A stretch of DNA of 64,000 nt from Andreesenia angusta (GTDB lineage: Bacteria > Bacillota > Clostridia > Tissierellales > Gottschalkiaceae), in contig JAUNVB010000004.1 of the NCBI GenBank assembly GCA_030537835.1, positions 21,460-85,459 on the forward strand. The letters are read 5' to 3'. The position numbers and the translations under genes are program-made. This document shows positions 56,820 through 64,000 of the stretch, piece after piece (within the stretch, counting starts at the first letter, position 1; each line of letters opens with the position of its first letter). The notes beneath the pieces were generated by a model. It made no database searches. It worked only from the letters and a program-made list of their open reading frames with translations, and was not told where the DNA came from.

Positions 56820-57992
56820 ATGTATAATTTTGATGAAATAATAGATAGAAAAAATACTGATTGTATAAAATATGATTTTGCAGTTGAAAGAGGTCTTCCA
56901 GAAGATGTTCTTCCATTATGGGTAGCAGATATGGATATAAGAGCACCAAAAGAAGTTAATGATGCAATTATAGAAGCTGCAAAACATGGAATTTATGGTT
57001 ATTCAGAGACTAAAGATGATTATTTTGAAATATTGAGTAATTGGTTTAAGAATTTTCATAATTGGGAAATAAAAAAAGATTGGTTAGTGAAAACACCAGG
57101 CGTTGTATTTGCAATAGCAACAGCAATTAGAGCGTTGACAGAAGAAGGAGATGGAATACTCATACAAGAACCAGTATATTATCCATTTTCTAATATGATA
57201 GAAGAAAATAACAGAAGACTGATAAACAACTCTCTTTTATATAAAGACGGTCGATATAATATAGATTTTGAAGATTTTGAAAAGAAAATAAAAGAAGAAA
57301 ATGTAAAATTATTTATATTCTGTAATCCACATAATCCCGTAGGAAGAGTTTGGGAAAGAGAGATTATAGAGAGATTAGGAAAGATTTGTTTAGATAATAA
57401 TGTGATAGTTTTATCTGATGAGATACATTCAGATTTAGTATATGAAGGATATGAACATCATGTATTCGCTAATATAAACAATGAATTCAGAGATAATTGT
57501 ATAGTTTTTACAGCACCTAGCAAGACTTTTAATATTGCCGGTCTACAGGTATCGAATATATTCATACCGAATGAAGATATTAGGAATAGATTTAAATCAG
57601 AAATGAATAGAGCAGGATATAGCCAATTAAATACATTAGGATTAGTAGCAGCAAAAGCAGCATATAAATATGGACACTCTTGGCTAAAAGAGCTAAAAAA
57701 ATATCTCTGGGCAAATATTGAATTTGTAGAAGATTATTTAAAAGAAAATATACCAGAAGTTAAATTAGTAAAACCAGAAGGTACTTATTTGATTTGGTTA
57801 GATTTTAGAGATACAGGACTAAATAATGATGAAATAGAAGATTTAATAATAAATAAAGCAAAACTTTGGTTAGATGGTGGAACTATGTTTGGTGAGGATG
57901 GAGAGAAATTTCAGAGAATTAATATAGCCTGTCCGCGAAAGACTGTAGAGGAAGCCTTAGATAAGATAAAGCTTGCATTATATGAAAAATAA
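56820..57992 (+). CDS. patB: PatB/MalY-type aminotransferase-fold C-S lyase (cystathionine beta-lyase)
   Basis: The 390-residue class I/II aminotransferase-fold protein begins NFDEIIDRKNTDCIKYD and has PLWVADMDI, the YGYSETKDDY region, NPHNPVGRVW and the PLP lysine in TAPSKTFNIAGLQ (about residue 233). This is the PatB/MalY pattern, enzymes that cleave C-S bonds in cystathionine or cysteine. It begins one base after the preceding lyase gene, so the two are coexpressed. The ribosome site GGAGG lies in the end of that gene. Confidence 0.88.
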   Translation: MYNFDEIIDRKNTDCIKYDFAVERGLPEDVLPLWVADMDIRAPKEVNDAIIEAAKHGIYGYSETKDDYFEILSNWFKNFHNWEIKKDWLVKTPGVVFAIATAIRALTEEGDGILIQEPVYYPFSNMIEENNRRLINNSLLYKDGRYNIDFEDFEKKIKEENVKLFIFCNPHNPVGRVWEREIIERLGKICLDNNVIVLSDEIHSDLVYEGYEHHVFANINNEFRDNCIVFTAPSKTFNIAGLQVSNIFIPNEDIRNRFKSEMNRAGYSQLNTLGLVAAKAAYKYGHSWLKELKKYLWANIEFVEDYLKENIPEVKLVKPEGTYLIWLDFRDTGLNNDEIEDLIINKAKLWLDGGTMFGEDGEKFQRINIACPRKTVEEALDKIKLALYEK

Positions 57993-58081
57993 ATAATTCT
58001 TTATAAATAAACTAGAATATATTCCTATAATGAAATATAATTGTATTGAATGATGAATGAATTTCTGAGAGGAAGATAATA

Positions 58082-59182
58082 GTGAATAGAAAAAGTAAAT
58101 ACATTATTCTAGGCTTGATAGGAATTACTATTGCAGGATTTAGTTTTAAGTCTATATCAGATTCAGTCTTAGATACCACTGATAATGGTATAAAAATTAA
58201 GATATTTAAAGAGAAACTCACATTGAGTAAGACAGAAGAGATAATACTTAAAGAGTGGGATAGTATAGATGAATTTAATTCAGATGGATATTATTATCTA
58301 AACGAAGATATAGCTTATATAATCTTAAAAGATGAAGAGAAAATAAAAAATATGAAAAAACTGAATTCAGAATCTGGTATGGTATCAAATATATTAATAG
58401 AAAAAGGAAAAGTATCTTTTGAGGAATTAGAAATAGCTAAGCAAGAAATAGAAAATGCTTTAAACGATTATGATTTTGAAGTATATAGTATAGACTATGA
58501 TTTTAAAAATGAGTCAATAGAAGTAATAGCACCGGGTATAAATTCAGAAGAAAAAGCAGATTTACAACAGGCTTTTAAAGACTTAATAAAGATAGTGTCA
58601 AAGAAAGATAGATCTAATAGAAATACTAATAAAGATGATTTTTTGGATATAGATAAATCACATTGGGCATATGATGCCATTAAATATTTACAGAATCAAG
58701 AGATTGCCAGTGGAGATTCAAATAATTTATTTAATCCAGATAATCCCATAACGAGAGAAGATGGAATGACTTTAGCTTATAAAGCAATAGGTGCTACGAG
58801 TGTATATAGGTCGACTCCTGAAATGTCAAAGATATTTACAGATCAAAACTATATATCACAATATGCAGAAAGACCTTTAAAGTATTTTGAGAGCACTAAT
58901 AGCCTTTCAGGTTATCCAGATGGATCTATTAAACCTAAAGAAAATATAAAAAGAGCAGAAGCGGTAACATTTTTAACTAAGGCTTTTTCCTATAAATTAG
59001 ATAAAGATGCTTCAGATATAGATTTAAACTTTTATGATATATCTTCAAATGATTACTATTATAATTCTATACAGAAGTTAAAAAAAGCAGGAGCGATTTC
59101 AGATAAAGGAGAATTTAGACCATTTGAAGATATAACAAGAGCAGAATATGCATATATTCTATACAAGATATGTAACGAATAA
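58082..59182 (+). CDS. S-layer-homology domain protein
   Basis: The 366-residue protein has a signal peptide or N-terminal anchor (about residues 1-24), a ~160-residue region of unknown fold, and three C-terminal SLH repeats starting near DIDKSHWAYDAIKYL, FTDQNYISQYAERPLKYF and FYDISSNDYYYNSIQKL, each with a GxxxFxPxxxxTRxE type core (NPDNPITREDGM, KPKENIKRAEAV, RPFEDITRAEYA). SLH domains bind pyruvylated wall polymers, so it is a surface protein. GTG start after GAGAGGAAG. Confidence 0.85.
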   Translation: MNRKSKYIILGLIGITIAGFSFKSISDSVLDTTDNGIKIKIFKEKLTLSKTEEIILKEWDSIDEFNSDGYYYLNEDIAYIILKDEEKIKNMKKLNSESGMVSNILIEKGKVSFEELEIAKQEIENALNDYDFEVYSIDYDFKNESIEVIAPGINSEEKADLQQAFKDLIKIVSKKDRSNRNTNKDDFLDIDKSHWAYDAIKYLQNQEIASGDSNNLFNPDNPITREDGMTLAYKAIGATSVYRSTPEMSKIFTDQNYISQYAERPLKYFESTNSLSGYPDGSIKPKENIKRAEAVTFLTKAFSYKLDKDASDIDLNFYDISSNDYYYNSIQKLKKAGAISDKGEFRPFEDITRAEYAYILYKICNE

Positions 59183-59266
59183 AGAAATGGAAAATATTGT
59201 TTAAAAGACTTACCTATGATAGAATTAATATCAATAAACTATATTTTTTAGAATAGGAGGGTTAAA

Positions 59267-59458
59267 ATGAAAAAAATAAAAATTGAGGGAATGCATTGTC
59301 AAAATTGTGTACAGGCAGTTGAGAATGGACTTAAAAAATTAGAACCTAAAAGCTTAAAAGTAGAAATTGGTGAAGCAGAAATAGATACTGATGCATCAGA
59401 CGATGTGTTAAAAGAAGCTATTGAAGATTTAGGATTCGATGTAGTAAGTATAAATTAA
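59267..59458 (+). CDS. heavy-metal-associated domain protein (CopZ-like)
   Basis: The 63-residue protein is a single HMA domain with GMHCQNCVQAVENGL (CxxC at residues 10 and 13) and a ferredoxin-like beta-alpha-beta-beta-alpha-beta pattern. Such proteins carry copper(I) to P-type ATPases; no ATPase or regulator gene is adjacent. GGAGGGTT precedes the ATG, and a clear terminator follows. Confidence 0.88.
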   Translation: MKKIKIEGMHCQNCVQAVENGLKKLEPKSLKVEIGEAEIDTDASDDVLKEAIEDLGFDVVSIN

Positions 59459-59485
59459 AAGAAGTGCTAAGCACTTCTTTTTTTG
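59458..59485 (+). terminator. intrinsic terminator before dnaX
   Basis: AAAGAAGTGCT and AGCACTTCTTT pair perfectly around a single base and are followed by T residues. Confidence 0.9.
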
Positions 59486-59533
59486 TTATAATATATTTTA
59501 TAGAACTAATGATATGAAAGGATGGAATAAAAA

Positions 59534-61195
59534 ATGAGCTATAAAGCAATATATCGTAGATTTAGACCTAATAATTATAATGATTTAATAGGTCAAGAAA
59601 ATGTCGTAAAAATACTTCAAAATCAAATCAAGAATAATAATATAGCTCATGCCTATCTTTTTTCTGGTATCAGAGGTACAGGAAAGACATCAGCTGCTAA
59701 AATATTTGCTAGAGCTGTAAACTGTCTCAATCCTAAAGATGGGAATCCTTGTAATAAGTGTGAAATCTGTAGAGGAATAATAAATGAAGAAATTATGGAT
59801 ATAGTAGAAATAGATGCAGCATCGAATAATAAAGTTGATGATATAAGAGAATTAAAGGAAAGTTCAAACTACCCACCATCTAAAACTAGATATAAAGTAT
59901 ATATAGTAGATGAGGTTCATATGCTTTCAAAGGGAGCTTTCAATGCATTTTTAAAAACATTAGAGGAGCCTCCAAACTATATGATATTCATACTTGCAAC
60001 TACCGAAGAGAATAGGATACCATCGACTATTCTATCTAGATGTCAAAGATTTGAATTTAAGAGAATAAATAGTTTAAAAATTGTTGAAAATATGGAAAAA
60101 ATATGTAACGAACTAGGTGTGGAATTTGAAAAATCAGCTTTAAATTTGATTGCAAGAAATTCAGATGGTGGTATGAGAGATGCTCTTAGTATATTAGATC
60201 AATGTTTAGTAAATGAAGATAATTATTTGAGCTTGAAGAATGTAATTGATTCAATCGGAACAGTTGATAATGAATTTTTGAGAAATATAGTTAAAGATAT
60301 AATAGATAAAAATTCGTCTAATATCGTATATAAATTTGATGAATTGACGAAAACAGGAAAAGATTATATTGTTTTCTTAAAAGAACTGATATCTTTTTTT
60401 AGAGATTTAATGATTTTAAAAACTGGAGTAAATTATGAAGATATTCTAGAATTATCTGATGAGGATATATCTGGTATGAAAGAACTATTGGAAGAGATAG
60501 GCAATAATGAGATAATCAATTATATAGAAGAGCTAATAAAAGTTGAAGAAAAAATAAAAAACACAAATCAGCCAAGGATTATATTAGAAGTTTCATTAAT
60601 AAAACTCTGTGATATTGAAGATAGAGAAAGTTTAATATCTAGAATAGAAAATTTAGAGAAGATAGTTGAATCCGGTGAAATCAGAGTGAAAAATGAAAAA
60701 TCGATAGATAAGAGAGATATTAAAGAGAGTAAAAAATTAATTCCACCAATAAAAAGAAATGATATATTTAAAAACAATAAAGAAGATGAACTGATAGAGA
60801 AAAAAGAAGAGCAAGAAGAATTAATAGATGCAAAAGAATTGAGTTTTGATGTTATAATAGAAAAATGGGATGATTTTTTAAAATTCTTAAGAAAAAAAAG
60901 ACCATCTATAGCCGCATTACTCTTAGACGCAGAAATATCTAATTTTTCTAATAGCATACTAACAGTGAACTATGGAAAGAACTATGGATTTCATAAAGAG
61001 GCTATTAGTCGTTCGGAGAACAGAGAAAATTTAAAAGAAGTATTAAAAGAATTTTTTAAATCTAAGATTGAATTAGATATCTCTATGGAAGAGGAAGAGA
61101 TTATAAAAGAGAGTAGTGAAAGTGTAGAAAACAATGAAGAGTATTTTCAAGAGGTACTCGATATATTTGGAAATGATAAAGTTACTATAGAATAA
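59534..61195 (+). CDS. dnaX: DNA polymerase III subunits gamma/tau
   Basis: The 553-residue clamp-loader ATPase has Walker A SGIRGTGKTSAAK (about residues 44-56), the four-Cys zinc module CLNPKDGNPCNKCEIC, VDEVHMLSKGAF (Walker B) and LATTEENRIPSTILSRCQRF (sensor 1 and Arg finger). The C-terminal third is Lys/Glu-rich and then a tau-type domain. No obvious programmed slip site is seen. ybaB follows with 15 bases, then recR, the standard order. Confidence 0.96.
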   Translation: MSYKAIYRRFRPNNYNDLIGQENVVKILQNQIKNNNIAHAYLFSGIRGTGKTSAAKIFARAVNCLNPKDGNPCNKCEICRGIINEEIMDIVEIDAASNNKVDDIRELKESSNYPPSKTRYKVYIVDEVHMLSKGAFNAFLKTLEEPPNYMIFILATTEENRIPSTILSRCQRFEFKRINSLKIVENMEKICNELGVEFEKSALNLIARNSDGGMRDALSILDQCLVNEDNYLSLKNVIDSIGTVDNEFLRNIVKDIIDKNSSNIVYKFDELTKTGKDYIVFLKELISFFRDLMILKTGVNYEDILELSDEDISGMKELLEEIGNNEIINYIEELIKVEEKIKNTNQPRIILEVSLIKLCDIEDRESLISRIENLEKIVESGEIRVKNEKSIDKRDIKESKKLIPPIKRNDIFKNNKEDELIEKKEEQEELIDAKELSFDVIIEKWDDFLKFLRKKRPSIAALLLDAEISNFSNSILTVNYGKNYGFHKEAISRSENRENLKEVLKEFFKSKIELDISMEEEEIIKESSESVENNEEYFQEVLDIFGNDKVTIE

Positions 61196-61210
61196 ATGGA
61201 GGTAGAAAAT

Positions 61211-61534
61211 ATGAAATTTCCAGGAATGGGTAATATGGGTAATTTAATGAAGCAAGCACAAAAGATGCAAAAAGAAATGGCTAAATTACAATCAGAATTA
61301 GAAGAAAGAGAAGTAACAGCAACAGCAGGAGGAGGAGTTGTAACGGCGGTTGCAAATGGTAAAAAAGAGATAATATCTATTAGCATAGATCCAGAAGTTA
61401 TAGATCCAGAAGATGCTGATATGTTAGAAGATTTAGTTCTTGCCGCTTGCAATGAAGCTCTTAGAAAAGCTGAAGAGTTAGTATCAGGTGAAATGCAAAA
61501 GATAACTGGTGGAATGAATATCCCAGGATTATAA
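61211..61534 (+). CDS. nucleoid-associated protein, YbaB/EbfC family
   Basis: The ~107-residue protein has a Gly/Met-rich N-terminus ([21 protein letters not shown]) and the family core [23 protein letters not shown] and [20 protein letters not shown]. YbaB dimers bind DNA with little specificity. The ATG at 61211 follows GGAGGTAGAAA; an in-frame ATG five codons earlier precedes the ribosome site and is not used. It lies between dnaX and recR. Confidence 0.95.
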   Translation: MKFPGMGNMGNLMKQAQKMQKEMAKLQSELEEREVTATAGGGVVTAVANGKKEIISISIDPEVIDPEDADMLEDLVLAACNEALRKAEELVSGEMQKITGGMNIPGL

Positions 61535-61555
61535 GGTAGAATAGAATAAAAAATT

Positions 61556-61584
61556 AAAGGGCCAAGAATATCTTGGTTCTTTTT
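61556..61584 (+). terminator. intrinsic terminator between ybaB and recR
   Basis: AAAGGGCCAAGA pairs with TCTTGGTTCTTT (two G-U pairs) across a three-base loop and ends in T residues. It suggests that recR has its own promoter or depends on read-through. Confidence 0.75.
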
Positions 61585-61638
61585 GATTATAAGAAGAGAA
61601 ATATTAGAGAGGAGAGAGCTGTTTAATCAGCGAATACG

Positions 61639-62241
61639 ATGTCATATCTTGCAGGTACTATAATAGATTTAATAGATGAATTATCAAAATTACCTGGAAT
61701 TGGTAGAAAGAGTGCGCAGAGACTAGCTTTTCATATAGTGAATTCAGATTTAGATACAGTGAATAGATTAGCAAACTCTATAATTAAGGCTAAAAGAGAT
61801 ACAAAATACTGTAGTATATGTTGCAATTTTACAAATTCAGATCCTTGTAATATATGTAGTAATGTTAAAAGAGATAGAGATTTGATCTGTGTTGTTGCAG
61901 ATTCAAAAGATTTAATGGCAATAGAACGAACTAAAGAATATAACGGACTTTATCATGTTCTTCATGGAAATATATCTCCTATGGATGGTATCGGTCCTGA
62001 AGAGATAAGAATAAAAGAGCTATTAGACAGAATTCAAAAGAATCCTGATACTAGTGAAGTTATAGTAGCTACTAGTGCGACTATAGAAGGAGAGGCAACA
62101 GCTATGTATATCTCAAAATTACTAAAGCCCTTAGGTGTTAAAGTTACTAGATTGGCATCAGGAATACCTGTTGGTGGAGATCTCGAATATGCGGATGAAA
62201 TAACTCTTTCAAAAGCGATTGAAGGTAGGATAGAATTATAA
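61639..62241 (+). CDS. recR: recombination mediator protein RecR
   Basis: The 200-residue protein has the helix-hairpin-helix [15 protein letters not shown] (about residues 17-31), the C4 zinc finger [16 protein letters not shown], the Toprim domain ([23 protein letters not shown]) and the C-terminal [19 protein letters not shown]. It acts with RecF and RecO in RecA loading. The GAGGAGAGAG ribosome-like sequence is ~20 bases before the ATG, farther than usual; no alternative in-frame start exists because a TAA lies five codons upstream. Confidence 0.95.
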   Translation: MSYLAGTIIDLIDELSKLPGIGRKSAQRLAFHIVNSDLDTVNRLANSIIKAKRDTKYCSICCNFTNSDPCNICSNVKRDRDLICVVADSKDLMAIERTKEYNGLYHVLHGNISPMDGIGPEEIRIKELLDRIQKNPDTSEVIVATSATIEGEATAMYISKLLKPLGVKVTRLASGIPVGGDLEYADEITLSKAIEGRIEL

Positions 62242-62263
62242 AATTTTAAGGAAGGATGAGAGA

Positions 62264-62515
62264 ATGGAAGTTATCATAGGCTATATTATAGCTATAACAG
62301 CTATAGTTATAATAGGAAAAGTATTGTTATTCCCCATTAAGAAAATACTTAAATTTGTATTGAATGGAGTCATAGGAGCTGTGATGTTATTGGTACTGAA
62401 TGCAATTGGCTCTAGTATAGGGATAACTGTAGGCGTGAATATTGTAAGTGCATTAATTGCAGGTTTTTTCGGTATACCTGGGATTATATTCTTAGTAATA
62501 GTGAATATGATATAA
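62264..62515 (+). CDS. bofA: BofA-family membrane protein
   Basis: The 83-residue protein has two hydrophobic segments (about residues 2-25 and 33-60) and the PF07441 C-terminal pattern GINIVSALIAGFFGIPGIIFLVIV-like ending (GVNIVSALIAGFFGIPG). BofA regulates pro-sigma-K processing at the outer forespore membrane in sporulating Bacillus; in clostridia the gene also follows recR. It suggests, but does not prove, that the organism sporulates. GGAAGGATG precedes the ATG. Confidence 0.85.
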   Translation: MEVIIGYIIAITAIVIIGKVLLFPIKKILKFVLNGVIGAVMLLVLNAIGSSIGITVGVNIVSALIAGFFGIPGIIFLVIVNMI

Positions 62516-62601
62516 AAATACCTCCTATTTCTATACTGATCCTAAAAATATATATTTATAAATATGATTTTTAGGACGACCTTAGAATTAGGAGGTATTT
62601 T
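62515..62601. terminator. two-tier inverted repeat between convergent genes, probable bidirectional terminator
   Basis: The outer arms AAAATACCTCCTA and TAGGAGGTATTTT (13 bp) enclose a second 10-bp stem TCCTAAAAAT/ATTTTTAGGA at 62540-62549 and 62567-62576, whose loop is itself palindromic A+T sequence. T-rich DNA follows on both outer sides. Confidence 0.65.
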
Positions 62602-62604
62602 ATA

Positions 62605-62847
62605 TTATTTTATTAATTTAATATTATTATTTTTCTTTTTTTTCTTATATATATTAACAAGGGTATTTTCGTTATAAGAGGATGTATTCGTCTTCTTATT
62701 TCCTGTTTTATTTTTATTAAATCGCCTTTCTATTCTCATATTTCTCAATTGTTGTTTTCGAAATTTATTTAAATGCATTGCTATCCCAGTAAAGATAGTT
62801 GAGAATATTATAAGTACAATTATAAAAGCTAATATGCTAGACTCCAA
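62605..62847 (-). CDS. small hypothetical membrane protein
   Basis: The 80-residue product has one N-terminal membrane helix (about residues 4-24) and a very basic Lys/Asn/Arg-rich cytoplasmic tail. It would start with TTG at 62847; the ribosome site is weak, and a GGAGAG sequence lies ~60 bases farther upstream without a matching start. No family is recognised. It could be real or a chance frame, given the A+T-rich composition. Confidence 0.4.
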   Translation of the reverse strand: MESSILAFIIVLIIFSTIFTGIAMHLNKFRKQQLRNMRIERRFNKNKTGNKKTNTSSYNENTLVNIYKKKKKNNNIKLIK

Positions 62848-63025
62848 TTCATCAATACTACTAGCAATAATATAGGTTAAAAAATATATTATAGAAGTAG
62901 AGCTCTCCTTTCTAATGAATTTTTAAATCGATTTAAAAAATAAATACTTTAATATAAAATCTTATTTTAATTCTATCACTTTTATTATCTAAATTCAATA
63001 AAGTAGATCTATATTGAAATTAAAA

Positions 63026-63058
63026 AAAAGCCCTAAATATATGATATAAAGGACTTTT
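63026..63058 (-). terminator. terminator after the BMC-domain gene
   Basis: On the minus strand AAAAGTCCT pairs with AGGGCTTTT (one mismatch) and is followed by TTTT. Confidence 0.7.
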
Positions 63059-63065
63059 GTGAATA

Positions 63066-63626
63066 TTAAGCATTGAATTTTTCGATAAATGATTGAGATG
63101 GTGAGGCTATAGCGATATCAGATACTAATTTATTCAGTTCGTTTTTATCACTGAGTTCACCTTTTGCGGCTTCTAATGCAGCTTTAACAGAAGCTATATC
63201 TCCTGTAAAAACGATCAATGATTTTCCTCCGAGCCCTAATGTGAGAGAAACTCTAAGCAGTTCAACTTGAGAAGTCTTCTTGATTTTATTAGCGCAAAGA
63301 ATTCCCGAACTCAACGTCTTTGTCTCAAAAATACCGATAGATGATATATTATCTCTATCTATTCTGGCATTTATCTTTTCAATTACTCCATCCATAACAG
63401 AAGGTATTACTTCTGCTGCTATCAATGAAGAGCCTGTCTCTTCTTTTGCTCTATTTATAGCAGATTGTACATCTGCAACTTCTCCAGAAACAGTGATTAA
63501 AAATTTTCCTATACAAACAATTCTATTATCTACAATTTCAATAGTAGCTGTTTTAGTCATTTTATCAAGCATATCTAAACCAACAGCTATGCTTTTAAAT
63601 TCTGCAACCCCTAATGCTATCCCCAT
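63066..63626 (-). CDS. tandem BMC-domain microcompartment shell protein (BMC-T type)
   Basis: The 186-residue protein carries two BMC folds: IALGVAEFKSIAVGLDMLDKM with FLITVSGEVADVQSAI (residues 2-80), and SIGIFETKTLSSGILCANKI with SLIVFTGDIASVKAALEAAK (residues ~96-170). This resembles PduT-like trimers that form pseudohexameric tiles with a central pore. No other shell or cargo genes are nearby in the window, so it is an orphan or serves a compartment encoded elsewhere. A repeat-rich segment lies 48-70 bases upstream of its start. Confidence 0.88.
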   Translation of the reverse strand: MGIALGVAEFKSIAVGLDMLDKMTKTATIEIVDNRIVCIGKFLITVSGEVADVQSAINRAKEETGSSLIAAEVIPSVMDGVIEKINARIDRDNISSIGIFETKTLSSGILCANKIKKTSQVELLRVSLTLGLGGKSLIVFTGDIASVKAALEAAKGELSDKNELNKLVSDIAIASPSQSFIEKFNA

Positions 63627-63673
63627 TTAAAACATTCCCTTCATAAATACAAAGATTATTTCTTTTTTGTTAT

Positions 63674-63714
63674 GATTTGAAGTACAAATCAAGTACTTTA
63701 CTATCTTAATTATA
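63674..63714 (-). promoter_or_regulatory. promoter and overlapping repeats upstream of the BMC gene
   Basis: On the minus strand an extended -10 box TGTTATAAT (hexamer 63714-63709) is followed by interlocked inverted repeats GATTTG-tactt-CAAATC and AAGTAC-7 nt-GTACTT within 63674-63698. Their position at the likely start site is that of a repressor operator. Confidence 0.5.
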
Positions 63715-63776
63715 ACAAAATTATAAGGTTTATACCATATTGGAAAAATATTAAAAAAAATAAAAAGAAAAAAGAT

Positions 63777-63805
63777 TTGACACAAGAGTTTTAAGATGTT
63801 ATTCT
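63777..63805 (+). promoter_or_regulatory. sigma-A promoter P1 of the probable rRNA operon
   Basis: TTGACA, 17 bases, TATTCT. It is the upstream one of two tandem promoters aimed at the right edge. Confidence 0.75.
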
Positions 63806-63912
63806 ATATGAGTTGTCTAAAAAATAGAAGAATAAAAAAGCTGTTCTGAAAGGCAGTGATTATAAGATTTTTTATGACAAAAAATATTTTTAAAAAATAT
63901 TTGAAAAAACTA

Positions 63913-63941
63913 TTGACTTATTATAGGATACCTGATATAGT
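63913..63941 (+). promoter_or_regulatory. sigma-A promoter P2 of the probable rRNA operon
   Basis: TTGACT, 17 bases, TATAGT. Downstream are a GTCGC/GCGAC hairpin (63952-63967) and TTTTGAAAAATGAACAG, which resembles the TTTGAAAACTGAA segment of Firmicute rRNA leaders. The rRNA genes themselves would lie past 64000. Confidence 0.7.
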
Positions 63942-64000
63942 ATAAAAAGTAGTCGCGAGATAGCGACGGATGAATTTTGAAAAATGAACAGCAGATATAA

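Larger units (their letters stand above)
63627..64000. other. intergenic region at the right edge
   Basis: It contains the BMC promoter/operator region on the minus strand and the two tandem plus-strand promoters. No coding sequence is seen. The end of the window lies inside the presumed rRNA leader. Confidence 0.65.

Overview
The window is AT-rich (roughly 30% G+C by eye) and has the layout of a low-GC Gram-positive chromosome around the replication origin. Marks of an anaerobic clostridial (Tissierellia-like) bacterium are oxygen-sensitive enzymes (anaerobic NrdD/NrdG, radical-SAM BioB and LipA, a NuoE/NuoF-type flavin-based electron-transfer module), a two-subunit glycine decarboxylase, a guanine deaminase beside an AzgA-type purine permease, a UGA-decoded selenoprotein and a microcompartment shell protein. 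Purine use, a complete T/H/P1/P2 glycine cleavage set and selenium use together suggest a purine/glycine fermenter of the Gottschalkia (Clostridium acidurici) kind. That identification is inference; no 16S sequence is in the window.

Layout. 1-1025: start of a NuoF-like and a complete NuoE-like subunit of an electron-bifurcating hydrogenase or formate dehydrogenase (minus strand). 1416-9550: the classical left flank of the origin on the minus strand (rpmH, rnpA, yidD, yidC, jag, mnmE, mnmG, rsmG, noc/parB) ending in a PhzF-family gene. 9550-11680: a bipartite oriC, with DnaA-box clusters on both sides of dnaA and a DnaA-trio tract next to the dnaN-proximal cluster. 11684-20664: dnaN, yaaA, recF, remB, gyrB, gyrA and an rsbV-rsbW-sigB module. 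20860-30746: accessory genes (OatA-like acyltransferase, NiaR plus an EIIC-like transporter, SDR reductase, solute-binding protein, guanine deaminase, purine permease, D,D-carboxypeptidase). 30775-38386: serS, tRNA-Arg, tadA, then aspartate-family synthesis (hom-lysC on minus; thrC-thrB-ACT regulator on plus). 38535-45380: glycine cleavage genes, an unrecognised 100-residue CxxU selenoprotein, and lipB-lipA, which make the lipoyl cofactor of GcvH. 45544-55161: lipoprotein plus two-component system, NrdR-controlled nrdD-nrdG, a membrane-anchored Ig-like protein, BirA-controlled bioY-bioB, and a HAD phosphatase. 55163-62515: tRNA-Ser, large SRP RNA, two sulfur amino acid PLP enzymes, an SLH protein, a small metal-binding protein, dnaX, ybaB, recR and bofA. 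62605-64000: a small membrane protein, an orphan tandem BMC-domain gene, and tandem sigma-A promoters that probably open an rRNA operon just past the right edge.

The most interesting signal is the selenoprotein gene at 43409-43711. A TGA codon sits in a Cys-Ser-Thr-Sec motif, is followed at once by a GC-rich hairpin, and the frame stays open for another 69 codons. It has its own promoter region, a palindrome and a terminator, and lies exactly between gcvPB and lipB, which suggests redox chemistry connected with glycine cleavage or lipoate. Other points worth a second look are the 14-bp hairpin between gcvH and gcvPA, the DnaA-trio, paired NrdR boxes, a BirA operator sharing its right arm with the -35 box, a terminator built into two overlapping convergent stop codons, a degenerate RsbW, the orphan BMC gene, and the roughly 22 kb of metabolic genes separating tadA from its usual neighbours (SRP RNA, dnaX, ybaB, recR).
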